Positions 24,818 to 33,293 of a stretch of 64,000 bases of DNA are shown one piece after another. Positions within the stretch are counted from its first letter, which is position 1. Each line of letters begins with the position of its first letter. The DNA comes from Chitinophagaceae bacterium (GTDB taxonomy: Bacteria > Bacteroidota > Bacteroidia > Chitinophagales > UBA10324): NCBI GenBank assembly GCA_016704325.1, contig JADJAG010000005.1, positions 434,001 to 498,000 of the forward strand, given 5' to 3'. The position numbers and the translations under genes were made by a program. Under the pieces are notes generated by a model. It saw only the letters and a list, made by a program, of their open reading frames with translations, was not told the origin of the DNA and did no database searches.

Positions 24818-25975
24818 TTAGTTGACAAGCACATTTTGCTGGTACTTTTTAAATTCAGTCGGAGACATACCGGTATATTTTTTAAAAGAAACATTGAAAG
24901 TGGCTTTATTTTGAAAGCCAGCATCAAAAGCAATACTCAGTATTTTTTCCTGTTCATATTCAGGGGAAAGTAATAGTCGTTTTGCTTCATTAATACGATA
25001 GGAATTGACAAAGTCAGCATAATTCTGATTCAGGTTTTCATTGATGATCTGTGAAAGGTGATGGGAGGAAACACCTGCCTTTTCGGCCAAATGCTGAATC
25101 TTCAGGTTGCTGTCGAGGTAGGGCTTTTCTTCCTGCATAATTTGCAATAGCTTGTTCAGCAGCATACCAGCCTGATCTGTTTTTAGCGATGACCTTGCAT
25201 ACTTTGTTTCCGGTAGTTTACTGTTGCTTATTGTGGTACTGCCAAAGATCTCAGGTTGATGAAAGCCCAGGTAACCGACAGTATAAATGAATAGTGTCAT
25301 GGAAAAGGAAATCAGGTAATCATATTCCAACCTGATTAAACCTGACCAGGCAAGTATCCAATAGCTCCATACGGCAATAGTAAAACCTGCATAGAGCCAG
25401 GCTACTTTTTTCAGCCAGGAGTTTTTTACAAATTCATCTTTCTCTGCAAATTTGTTCAATTGCTGTTGATCGTTTCGCACAAGCAGGAAGATAGCAATGC
25501 CATAAATAGCCAGGCTTATATTCTGTAAATGAGTAAAAAGCAGCAAGACTACCTCGATCAATTTATCATGTGAAAAAAAGTGATTTCGAAGCCATTCAAT
25601 TCTTCCAAATAAACTCCTGATAATAAATGGAACCAGGAAAAAATATTGAATAACGGCCGGTATAAAATGGATGGCAAATTTCTTTGGCAGGTTTCCTTTT
25701 TCCAGTTTATACAGGTAGAAATAAATCAGCGGCCCGTATAAAAAGGTGAAGGGTACAGTCCACCAATTCATCCAAATAAATTTAGTTGCATAGCCACTCC
25801 AATAGGCAACATAAAATGCCATCATAAATCCAAACAATAACAATACAACAGCAAGAAATGTATTTGCTTTGCGGTCACCTTTTTTATGAAGAAAGAGCGC
25901 AATGGCAAGAAATATTCCCTGGATGGCAGCTACCAGGAACAGCGTTGTCCATCTGTCAAGTGAAGCTTCCTGCAT
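24818..25975 (-). CDS. Membrane-anchored AraC family transcriptional regulator
   Basis: 385 residues. Residues 10 to about 240 hold seven or eight hydrophobic helices (for example TLFLVAAIQGIFLAIALFL, TFLAVVLLLFGFMMAFYVAYW, FTFLYGPLIYFYLY). The C-terminal about 110 residues form the AraC DNA-binding domain with two helix-turn-helix units: LKIQHLAEKAGVSSHHLSQ and ILSIAFDAGFQNKATFNVSF, then KKYTGMSPTEFKKYQ. This 7TM-AraC layout is common in Bacteroidota; signal and targets are unknown. Nearest divergent gene is the SlyD-type isomerase; nearest downstream is the FG-GAP cargo gene, 231 bases away, so neither is an obvious target. Confidence 0.92.
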   Translation of the reverse strand: MQEASLDRWTTLFLVAAIQGIFLAIALFLHKKGDRKANTFLAVVLLLFGFMMAFYVAYWSGYATKFIWMNWWTVPFTFLYGPLIYFYLYKLEKGNLPKKFAIHFIPAVIQYFFLVPFIIRSLFGRIEWLRNHFFSHDKLIEVVLLLFTHLQNISLAIYGIAIFLLVRNDQQQLNKFAEKDEFVKNSWLKKVAWLYAGFTIAVWSYWILAWSGLIRLEYDYLISFSMTLFIYTVGYLGFHQPEIFGSTTISNSKLPETKYARSSLKTDQAGMLLNKLLQIMQEEKPYLDSNLKIQHLAEKAGVSSHHLSQIINENLNQNYADFVNSYRINEAKRLLLSPEYEQEKILSIAFDAGFQNKATFNVSFKKYTGMSPTEFKKYQQNVLVN

Positions 25976-26246
25976 ACTTTAAAATTGTGATGTGAATCTA
26001 CAAGAAATGTCAAACAGGATTGTGTAGTGATTGTCATTATTTTGCAAGATGTAACTTTTCGAAGTTTCTTTAATAAAGCACTGGCCAGTTTTTCATCTTT
26101 TGTTTAATAAAGTTTGTTGAAGGCTGGTTTGCCATTTATTGGTGCAATCTATTTCTTGCAATTCCAATTTACCTATGGTGCTACCGTTACTTCTTTTGCA
26201 ACTATTGTATTAGTTTGTGCCACTTTTTCACCGATAAATCTGTATT

Positions 26247-26759
26247 ATGATAATTGAAAACCGAATGGTGGTCACCCTTAATTACCGGCTCACCGTTGAT
26301 GAAAACGGAATTGAAACGGAAATAGAAAAAACATCTGTTGAAAACCCGTTTGTCTTTCTGTTTGGAGCCGGGCAGTTGCTTCCGGATTTTGAAATGAATC
26401 TTGCTGGAAAAGCTGCAGGCGGCGTTTTCGATTTCCTGATAAGTGCCGAAAATGGATATGGATTGAGTGATGCCCAGAATATTGTTCCGGTTCCTATCAG
26501 TGTCTTTGCCGGTGCCGATGGAAAACCGGATCCTGGTTTACTGGTGGTAGGGAATACAGTACCGATGTCTGATAATGCAGGCAACAGATATGAGGGAAAG
26601 ATTAAAGAGGTAAATGAGGACAATGTAGTAATGGATTTCAACCACCCGCTTGCTGACAGAACATTGCATTTTACAGGAGAAGTTATTGATGTGCGTTTGG
26701 CAACGCTGGAAGAGCTTCAGCATGGTCATGTGCATGGGCCGGGCGGGCATCATCATTGA
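26247..26759 (+). CDS. slyD: FKBP-type peptidyl-prolyl cis-trans isomerase, SlyD-like
   Basis: 170 residues. The FKBP half has VTLNYRLTVDENG and FLFGAGQLLPDFEMNLAGKAAG, then the insert-in-flap chaperone domain (SAENGYGLSDAQNIVPVP to about VMDFNHPLADRTLHFTGEVIDV). It ends in a short histidine-rich tail, HGHVHGPGGHHH, as in metal-binding SlyD. SlyD-type proteins isomerise prolines, act as chaperones and bind nickel; this tail is shorter than the enterobacterial one. No signal peptide is present, so it is cytoplasmic. It is a single gene, divergent from the AraC regulator. Confidence 0.93.
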   Translation: MIIENRMVVTLNYRLTVDENGIETEIEKTSVENPFVFLFGAGQLLPDFEMNLAGKAAGGVFDFLISAENGYGLSDAQNIVPVPISVFAGADGKPDPGLLVVGNTVPMSDNAGNRYEGKIKEVNEDNVVMDFNHPLADRTLHFTGEVIDVRLATLEELQHGHVHGPGGHHH

Positions 26760-26899
26760 TTGCTGTCAGTGAATTATGAAGTTAAATCCGGAAATGAAAA
26801 CGCTCTTACCCCTTGTATTATAAACTGTTCCAATATCGATATGCTCGAGCTTATTTTCTTTGACAAGCTATTTTATTCCGGATACCACACATAGTATGC

Positions 26900-27493
26900 A
26901 TGACAATCTCAATGGGACTTAGTAAAAAAAAAGTTTCGGTTGGCAGGTGGACTAAAGCGACTTTTATAGGATGGTTGCTTGGGGTCTTTCTGATACTATT
27001 GCTTTCTTCAATCCTTGACGCCGCCGGCATAGAACATATGCAATTTTACCTGGGTGTGGGTATGGGTACGGGTGTTGGTCTTTCTCAATGGTGGTTTTTC
27101 AGAAACTTTATAAAACTTAAGGCCAATTGGATCTGGGCTTCATTGTTTGGCATGGGACTTCCATTTATTATTTTGGATGTGATGCGAACAGATGCCATTG
27201 CCAACAAACTAATCTTTGATGTTGCACTTGGTGGAATAACAACCGGTTTCTTTCAGTTTATGATTCTGAAAAAGCAATCGACTACAGCCTGGCTTTGGAT
27301 TATTGGCTGTGTCATCGGGTGGACCCTGGCTGGTTTAACAATGCTTGTAATAGATTATACAATGACTATTAATGCAACAGGTTCAGTAAATCTGTTACTG
27401 GCATTGTTGAATCTGTTGATTATTCTTTCAGGAGGTCTTATACTCGGTGTTTGTAACGGAATAACTATGAGGAAAATCTTGTCAACCGGTTAG
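26900..27493 (+). CDS. Uncharacterised six-helix membrane protein
   Basis: 197 residues, not recognised. Six probable membrane helices: WTKATFIGWLLGVFLILLL, FYLGVGMGTGVGLSQWWFF, WIWASLFGMGLPFIILDVM, FDVALGGITTGFFQFMIL, WLWIIGCVIGWTLAGLTMLV and LLLALLNLLIILSGGLILG. Repeated small-residue G-x-G-x-G patches in helices 2 and 4 suggest close packing or two related halves. The ends are basic. ATG 26900 is used; ATG 26912 is possible. It is monocistronic. No enzyme or transporter family could be assigned. Confidence 0.7.
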   Translation: MTISMGLSKKKVSVGRWTKATFIGWLLGVFLILLLSSILDAAGIEHMQFYLGVGMGTGVGLSQWWFFRNFIKLKANWIWASLFGMGLPFIILDVMRTDAIANKLIFDVALGGITTGFFQFMILKKQSTTAWLWIIGCVIGWTLAGLTMLVIDYTMTINATGSVNLLLALLNLLIILSGGLILGVCNGITMRKILSTG

Positions 27494-27590
27494 CGGAATG
27501 CAGGTAGTAGTAAAAATAATAGCTGCAATTTTTATACGCACACTATAGAGAACCTTGTCTTCTTCAAAATAGAAAAAGCAATTGCAGCAA

Positions 27591-28280
27591 TTATTTCAAA
27601 AGAGAACGTTCCGGCTTCAGTAATTCCGGGAATAATTTTTGAAACTTTTTGATCCTTGGTATGGATTCATACTGCACATACGAGTTTCCCGGATTCAGCT
27701 GCACATAGTTCTGATGATAACCTTCTGCCTCATAAAAAACAGTGAAGGGCACAACCTCGGCAGCAACAGGTGCATTGTACTTACCTGATGCATTTAATTG
27801 ATTGATATATGATTTGGCCAGTAGTTGTTCCATATCATTTCTGTAAAAAATAATGGACCGGTACTGTGTGCCCTTATCAGGACCCTGCCCGTTCACCTGC
27901 GTTGGATCCTGTGAAGCGAAGTAAATTTTTAACAAGGTCGGATAATCAATGAGTGATGAATCATAGTAGACCGTTACTGCTTCTGCATGCCCGGTGGTTC
28001 CGGTGCCAATGCTTTCATAGGTTGGATTCTTTGTTTTTCCTCCAGCATATCCTGATACCACTTCCCGCACACCTTTCACACTTTCATAAATGCCTTCCAC
28101 GCACCAAAAACAACCGGAAGCGAAGGTGGCTTGCCGGTTGTAACCGGAAGAATCAGCTGCAAAATTTACAGTCACCTCGTTATTTGTTTGATCATTATTA
28201 CTTGCTGTTTGTTTCTCAGCGCATGAGGTTAAACTTAACATCAGCAACAATGCCGGCATGATGATCTTGTTGATTGTCAT
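27591..28280 (-). CDS. msrA: Peptide-methionine (S)-S-oxide reductase, lipoprotein form
   Basis: 229 residues from ATG 28280. The N-terminus is a lipoprotein signal peptide ending LTSC (Cys 20), then a 30-residue polar linker. The MsrA domain follows: catalytic motif GCFWC (Cys 57), EGIYESVKGVREVVSGYAGG, HAEAVTVYYD, DPTQVNGQGPDKGTQYRSIIFY and EGYHQNYVQLNP. MsrA reduces the S form of methionine sulfoxide. The lipid anchor places it in the periplasm or outer membrane, where it would repair oxidised exported proteins. Its last about 25 residues are basic and hydrophobic (RIKKFQKLFPELLKPERSLLK). Confidence 0.95.
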   Translation of the reverse strand: MTINKIIMPALLLMLSLTSCAEKQTASNNDQTNNEVTVNFAADSSGYNRQATFASGCFWCVEGIYESVKGVREVVSGYAGGKTKNPTYESIGTGTTGHAEAVTVYYDSSLIDYPTLLKIYFASQDPTQVNGQGPDKGTQYRSIIFYRNDMEQLLAKSYINQLNASGKYNAPVAAEVVPFTVFYEAEGYHQNYVQLNPGNSYVQYESIPRIKKFQKLFPELLKPERSLLK

Positions 28281-28575
28281 TTGATTTCTATTTGCAGGAA
28301 ACATACGAAAAGAAGCGCGCTATGGTTGCTTATTTTGTATGTGGAAAAGGATGAACAATGATTGTATACAAAGTGTTCATTATTTTTTCTTTCATTGACA
28401 GGATTGTTTCATTTAACTAACGAAAAATTGAATGATGGTGAGGTTTATGAAAAACGATTTTGTTGATTCAAGTTTACAATAATCCTGATTAACAACGCAA
28501 AATACCTGTTGGGTGATGTTTAATTTTTTTCAGTAACAGTTGAATGCACTTTTGATGAAACAAAACTCAAACCCA

Positions 28576-29019
28576 ATGAAAACAATTGCAAAATTAGTTG
28601 CCTTACCGCTGGTGCTGGTAAGCATTTTCCTGGTGACTTCCTGCACTAAGGACCAGGTATTACCGATCGTACAAGATCAGGATTTTGGTATCGATGAAAT
28701 CGATTTGAAACAACCTAATCCCGGTACGTATTCGATCTTCAAATTCACTGATACAGGTGATGATAAGACTTCCTTGTTTACAGGTTACACTTTTGAATTT
28801 CAGGCAACCGGAGCATTGGTTGTTACCACCAACACCGGTACCATCTTTAACGGTAGTTGGGATCTGAATACTGCAGAGACCGTGATGACTGTTAACATCG
28901 CTGGTAATGCAGCATTGGATAACCTGGATGATGACAATTGGACTGTTGTCAGAATCACCAATCAGACCATCAAGATCAAAGCCAACGGTCCTGATGTAGT
29001 AGTTTGGAAAAAAATCTAA
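28576..29019 (+). CDS. Small lipoprotein, lipocalin-like beta fold
   Basis: 147 residues from ATG 28576; earlier in-frame starts (TTG 28540, ATG 28555) flank a CACTTTTG promoter-like element at 28547-28554 and are less likely. The signal peptide ends VTSC. The mature protein has repeated beta strands (YSIFKFTDTGDDKTSLF, YTFEFQATGALVVTT, GTIFNGSWDLNTAE, MTVNIAG, WTVVRITNQTIKIK, VVVWKKI), resembling lipocalin-like domains in small Bacteroidota lipoproteins. Ligand and role are unknown. A terminator follows. Confidence 0.75.
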   Translation: MKTIAKLVALPLVLVSIFLVTSCTKDQVLPIVQDQDFGIDEIDLKQPNPGTYSIFKFTDTGDDKTSLFTGYTFEFQATGALVVTTNTGTIFNGSWDLNTAETVMTVNIAGNAALDNLDDDNWTVVRITNQTIKIKANGPDVVVWKKI

Positions 29020-29039
29020 ACCAAACTCAAGTGCCCTTA

Positions 29040-29074
29040 AATCAGCCGGACAACCCATCCGGCTGATTTTTTTT
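29040..29074 (+). terminator. Terminator of the small lipoprotein gene
   Basis: ATCAGCCGGA (29041-29050), a 7-base loop, TCCGGCTGAT (29058-29067), then T to 29074. Perfect 10-bp stem. Confidence 0.88.
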
Positions 29075-29153
29075 GTGATTCTGAATTGCTACGGTCAGGT
29101 TACTGTGGGTTAAAACTTAATAATGGAATGAGCCTGGCATCAATATACTATAA

Positions 29154-29184
29154 CAAAAAACCCCGATCCATCTCTGAATCGGGG
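29154..29184 (-). terminator. Terminator of dnaK
   Basis: On the minus strand, CCCCGAT (29184-29178) and ATCGGGG (29167-29161) pair around a 10-base loop and are followed by a T run. It lies 44 bases after the dnaK stop. Confidence 0.85.
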
Positions 29185-29227
29185 TGCTGTTAGTCAAAAT
29201 TCTAAATTGAAAATTCGAAACCAGGAT

Positions 29228-31150
29228 TTACTTCTTTTCATCTTTCACTTCTTCATAAGGCACATCCTGCACTGAATCTTCTGGTGCACTGGCATTGCTT
29301 CCATCGCCATTCATATTACCTTCAGTCGGCGCACCTGGTTGCGGTTGTTGCGCTTTGTAAAGATCTTCAGAGGCTGCCTGCCAGGCTGTATTCAATTCAT
29401 TCATGGCAGTATCAATGCCGGCGATGTCCTGATTTTTGTGCGCATCTTTCAAGCGCGTTAATGCAGATTCAATGGTCGCTTTTTTATCGGCCGGAACTTT
29501 TTCTCCAAATTCCTTCAATTGTTTTTCCGTTTGGAACACTAAAGAATCCGCTGCATTCAATTTGTCTACTTTTTCACGGGCCTCTTTATCAGATGCTTCA
29601 TTCGCACGGGCATCATTCTTCATCTTTTCCACTTCTTCTTTGCTTAATCCGGTAGAAGCCTGAATCTTGATGGTTTGTTCTTTTCCGGTGCCTTTGTCTT
29701 TGGCACTCACATTCAGGATACCATTGGCATCAATGTCAAATGTAACTTCAACCTGTGGCACACCACGTGGAGCCGGAGGAATTCCATCGAGCATGAATCG
29801 GCCTATTGTGCGGTTGTCGCGCGCCATAGAACGTTCGCCTTGCATTACATGAATTTCTACGGAGGGCTGACTGTCAGCTGCTGTCGTAAAAGTTTCTGAT
29901 TTACGGGTAGGGATGGTCGTATTGGATTCAATCAGCTTCGTCATCACTCCACCTAAAGTCTCAATACCTAGTGAAAGTGGAGTAACATCAAGCAACAATA
30001 CATCTTTAACATCACCAGCAAGTACACCACCTTGTATGGATGCTCCAATGGCTACTACCTCATCCGGGTTAACACCCTTGGAAGGTTTTTTGCCAAAGAA
30101 TTTTTCTACCACTTCCTGTATCTTAGGGATACGGGTGGAACCACCCACCAAAATCACCTCATCAATCTGGCTCACATTAATGCCTGCATCTGCAACCGCT
30201 TTACGGCAGGGTTCCAGGGAACGCTCTACCAAAGGATCTACCAGTTGTTCAAACTTAGCACGTGATAATTTCTTTACCAGGTGCTTAGGCACTCCGTCAA
30301 CCGCGGTGATGTATGGTAAATTCACTTCTGTTTCGCTGGAAGAAGACAATTCTATTTTCGCTTTCTCAGCGGCTTCTTTCAAACGTTGTAAGGCCATCGG
30401 ATCTTTCTTCAGGTCGATATTAGGTTCATCTTTCCTGAATTCATCAGCCAGCCATTCAATGATCACCTGGTCGAAGTCATCACCACCCAAGTGCGTGTCA
30501 CCGTTAGTTGATTTTACTTCAAAAACGCCTTCTCCAAGATCAAGAATTGAAATATCAAACGTACCACCACCCAGGTCATATACTGCGATTTTCATGTCCT
30601 TGTGTTTCTTATCAAGACCATAAGCAAGAGCAGCCGCAGTCGGCTCATTGATGATACGAAGCACTTTCAAACCTGCAATTTCACCAGCTTCTTTAGTTGC
30701 ATGGCGTTGCGAGTCATTGAAGTAAGCAGGTACAGTGATAACCGCTTCAGTCACTGTTTGTCCTAAATAATCTTCTGCTGTTTTTTTCATTTTCTGCAAA
30801 ATCATTGCAGAAATTTCCTGGGGCGTATAGTTACGGTCGTTAATTTTTACACGAACGGTATCATTTTCGCCTTTAACTACATCATATGCAACATATTTCA
30901 GTTCCGATCCAACCTCATTATGCCGGCGGCCCATGAATCTTTTGATAGATGCAATCGTGTTTCTTGGATTGGTGATTGCCTGGCGTTTCGCAGGTGCACC
31001 TACTTTGCGTTCTCCATTTTGTAAAAACGCTACCACAGAAGGGGTTGTCCTTGCTCCTTCATCATTGGCTATTACCACCGGATCTGCTCCCTCCATTACT
31101 GCTACGCAAGAGTTGGTAGTTCCCAGGTCAATACCTATTATTTTTCCCAT
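29228..31150 (-). CDS. dnaK: Molecular chaperone DnaK (Hsp70)
   Basis: 640 residues. The ATPase domain shows IGIDLGTTNSCVAVMEG at the N-terminus, INEPTAAALAYG, YDLGGGTFDISILDLG and VGGSTRIPKIQ. The substrate-binding domain follows (DVTPLSLGIETLGGVM, the MQGER segment, IPPAPRGVPQVEVTFDIDANGIL), then the helical lid and an acidic tail ending YEEVKDEKK. It folds and refolds client proteins with DnaJ and GrpE, which are not nearby. It is a single gene with its own terminator. No CIRCE inverted repeat is visible upstream, so HrcA control is not supported. Confidence 0.99.
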   Translation of the reverse strand: MGKIIGIDLGTTNSCVAVMEGADPVVIANDEGARTTPSVVAFLQNGERKVGAPAKRQAITNPRNTIASIKRFMGRRHNEVGSELKYVAYDVVKGENDTVRVKINDRNYTPQEISAMILQKMKKTAEDYLGQTVTEAVITVPAYFNDSQRHATKEAGEIAGLKVLRIINEPTAAALAYGLDKKHKDMKIAVYDLGGGTFDISILDLGEGVFEVKSTNGDTHLGGDDFDQVIIEWLADEFRKDEPNIDLKKDPMALQRLKEAAEKAKIELSSSSETEVNLPYITAVDGVPKHLVKKLSRAKFEQLVDPLVERSLEPCRKAVADAGINVSQIDEVILVGGSTRIPKIQEVVEKFFGKKPSKGVNPDEVVAIGASIQGGVLAGDVKDVLLLDVTPLSLGIETLGGVMTKLIESNTTIPTRKSETFTTAADSQPSVEIHVMQGERSMARDNRTIGRFMLDGIPPAPRGVPQVEVTFDIDANGILNVSAKDKGTGKEQTIKIQASTGLSKEEVEKMKNDARANEASDKEAREKVDKLNAADSLVFQTEKQLKEFGEKVPADKKATIESALTRLKDAHKNQDIAGIDTAMNELNTAWQAASEDLYKAQQPQPGAPTEGNMNGDGSNASAPEDSVQDVPYEEVKDEKK

Positions 31151-31280
31151 GATTAATTGTTTTTAGATTGAACAGGCTTCTAAGTCAATAGTTATGCCAC
31201 CGGTAAACAGCAAGTAATTATGGCACTAATACCACTTATGATGAGATAGGAATACAGCTTGGTGACAAAAAGACAGTAAT

Positions 31281-32309
31281 TCAGAAGCAGAAATCACCTT
31301 CCGTATTTTCAAAACGGAGGTGCCTGGTTGCAGGGCTGCATGCCAGTGTATCTATTGTATTATCAGAGATTGGAACATTAGCAACATTCTTATAAAACCT
31401 GGTGGAAAAAATACCCAGTCCGTTATTGATGTTGGTATATTCCGGCTGAATATTGCCGGAAGTAAGGCCTTGTTGTGCAATAGCAACCTGGTTATAGGTG
31501 TCCAGCGTTTCGCCGCCTGCTGAAAACATAAAATCAAACTTTTGGGCCTGCCGGTAGATATTGACATTTTCTACCAGTTGCGAATTGACGAAAGCATAAA
31601 AACCATCTCCGGCAATATCATAGTCCATGTTTTGTCCGCCAGCCGTTGTATTCGATCGTTTGGTAGTGAATATTTCCCAATCAAGGTATTTATCCTCAAA
31701 ATCATTTGGATCAAGGGCATTTACCTCGCGAAAAAAGAAGCGGATCACCAATCCATAGATTTTTGCATCCTTGGCGGAAACATACTGACCATTATAATTA
31801 TCGCCCGGGCTGAAATTGACCTTTTGAGTTGAAGTAGGTCGCAATACCTGGAAATCATTGATGATTTCCGTTTCTGAACTAATCACTTTTCCATTATCAG
31901 ATTCTGTAATGAGCAGGGAATAGCTGCTGTTCTGATCCAGCAGTTCTGTTGTTTTATAGAGGAAATTCGGAGAAGCTGCGAAAATACCGGTATCCTTAAC
32001 ATAACCTTCCAGGTTACCATCAACTTTCACGAGGTCAATAGTTTTCTTTAATACACTGTTTTGAAATTGCTGCAACTGAACAACGATATTCTTGTAATAC
32101 AATGAATCCGGATTTTGAGCAATCACCAGTGCGCTGACAGATTTGTCTAAAAATGCCTTGTTGATCTTGATATACTGTGCAGTATCAGTAGGGTCGAGCA
32201 GGCCATAGACAATGGCTATATCTTCCCAATCAGAAGTTACATCAAAGTCAGTTTCGCAGGAATAAAGAAATGTGGAAAGGAGTGTGGCTATTAAAACAAA
32301 ACGCTTCAT
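31281..32309 (-). CDS. Uncharacterised lipoprotein, DUF4249-like
   Basis: 342 residues from ATG 32309. The signal peptide ends FLYSC (lipobox), followed by ETDFDVTSDWEDIAIVYGLLD. The mature part is beta-rich (YIKINKAFLDKS, IVVQLQQF, SSYSLLITESDNGKVISSET) and ends with ATRHLRFENTEGDFCF. The general layout resembles DUF4249 lipoproteins of Bacteroidota, often linked to outer-membrane receptors, but I am not certain of the family. Its -7 promoter element ends only five bases before the ATG, so the message may be leaderless or nearly so. It is divergent from panB. Confidence 0.7.
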   Translation of the reverse strand: MKRFVLIATLLSTFLYSCETDFDVTSDWEDIAIVYGLLDPTDTAQYIKINKAFLDKSVSALVIAQNPDSLYYKNIVVQLQQFQNSVLKKTIDLVKVDGNLEGYVKDTGIFAASPNFLYKTTELLDQNSSYSLLITESDNGKVISSETEIINDFQVLRPTSTQKVNFSPGDNYNGQYVSAKDAKIYGLVIRFFFREVNALDPNDFEDKYLDWEIFTTKRSNTTAGGQNMDYDIAGDGFYAFVNSQLVENVNIYRQAQKFDFMFSAGGETLDTYNQVAIAQQGLTSGNIQPEYTNINNGLGIFSTRFYKNVANVPISDNTIDTLACSPATRHLRFENTEGDFCF

Positions 32310-32314
32310 GTGGG

Positions 32315-32322
32315 CAAAAGTA
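32315..32322 (-). promoter_or_regulatory. -7 promoter element of the DUF4249-like gene
   Basis: Minus-strand TACTTTTG, an exact consensus match, only five bases before ATG 32309. The upstream TTG at 32366 would lie before the promoter and is rejected. Confidence 0.65.
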
Positions 32323-32409
32323 TGAATTACTTCTGATTGTTGTTTTTGTGTCGGGGTAAGATTCAAATTATGAACTTGCTATGACAATCCCTATGTCATT
32401 TTCAAAATA

Positions 32410-32417
32410 TAACTTTG
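32410..32417 (+). promoter_or_regulatory. -7 promoter element of panB
   Basis: TAACTTTG, exact match, 60 bases before ATG 32478. A longer in-frame start at 32415 lies inside the element and is excluded. Confidence 0.65.
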
Positions 32418-32477
32418 TCCGCTCAATGCCTACCTTGCAGCGATTATTTTTCAATCGGCTCTTGCTTAAAATACCCT

Positions 32478-33293
32478 ATGACTGACTTTAAAAGTGCCAA
32501 GAAGATTACCACGCATACCCTTCGTGAGATGAAGGAAGAAGCAGTGAAAATTTCCATGATCACTTCCTATGATTATTCCCTCGCTAAAATTGTGGATGCA
32601 GCGGGAATTGATGTGATCCTGGTTGGAGATTCTGCCTCTAATGTGATGGCAGGCCATGAAACCACATTGCCGATCACACTCGACCAGATGATCTATCACG
32701 CCTCTTCCGTTGTAAGAGGGATTAAAAGGGCCCTTGTTGTAGTCGATCTGCCTTTTGGTTCATACCAGGGTAATTCTAAGGAAGCCTTGAATTCTGCGAT
32801 TCGCATAATGAAGGAATCAGGGGCTCATGCCGTAAAACTTGAAGGAGGAAGAGAAGTAAAAGACTCTGTAGAACGGATTGTTTCTGCAGGCGTCCCTGTT
32901 ATGGGTCACCTGGGACTTACCCCGCAGTCAATCTATAAATTTGGCACCTACGTAGTAAGAGCCCGTGAGGAAGAGGAAGCAGCAAGGTTGAGGGAAGATG
33001 CCTTGTTACTTCAGGAGGCAGGCTGCTTCAGTATTGTGCTGGAGAAGATACCGGCTGTGTTAGCAGCGGAAGTTGCTGCTTCATTGAAGATTCCGGTAAT
33101 CGGAATCGGGGCAGGTAACCAGGTAGATGGGCAAGTGCTGGTGATTCATGACATGCTGGGAATAAACAAGGAATTTCAGCCGCGCTTCTTACGCAGGTAC
33201 CTGAACCTGTATGATGAGATAAAGGGAGCTGTTACTAAATACATTGATGATGTTAAAGTAGGGGATTTTCCAAATGAGCAAGAGCAATATTAA
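32478..33293 (+). CDS. panB: 3-methyl-2-oxobutanoate hydroxymethyltransferase
   Basis: 271 residues from ATG 32478, the usual PanB length. Signature stretches: KISMITSYDYSLAKIVDAAG, DVILVGDSASNVMAGHETTLPIT, VVVDLPFGSYQG, AHAVKLEGG, VPVMGHLGLTPQS and VIGIGAGNQVDGQVLVIHDMLG. It transfers a hydroxymethyl group from methylene-THF to ketoisovalerate, the first committed step to pantothenate and CoA. Metal-binding Asp residues in VGDS and VDLP are present. panC and panD are not adjacent. Its last 20 bases overlap the next gene when the longer aminopeptidase start is used. Confidence 0.96.
   Translation: MTDFKSAKKITTHTLREMKEEAVKISMITSYDYSLAKIVDAAGIDVILVGDSASNVMAGHETTLPITLDQMIYHASSVVRGIKRALVVVDLPFGSYQGNSKEALNSAIRIMKESGAHAVKLEGGREVKDSVERIVSAGVPVMGHLGLTPQSIYKFGTYVVRAREEEEAARLREDALLLQEAGCFSIVLEKIPAVLAAEVAASLKIPVIGIGAGNQVDGQVLVIHDMLGINKEFQPRFLRRYLNLYDEIKGAVTKYIDDVKVGDFPNEQEQY

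Noticed and set aside
29913..30623. 236-codon frame opposite dnaK
   Set aside because: Long antisense frames opposite dnaK are a codon-usage artefact; no promoter or domain is seen.
31151..31280. CIRCE operator upstream of dnaK
   Set aside because: No nine-base inverted repeat with the CIRCE core was found.
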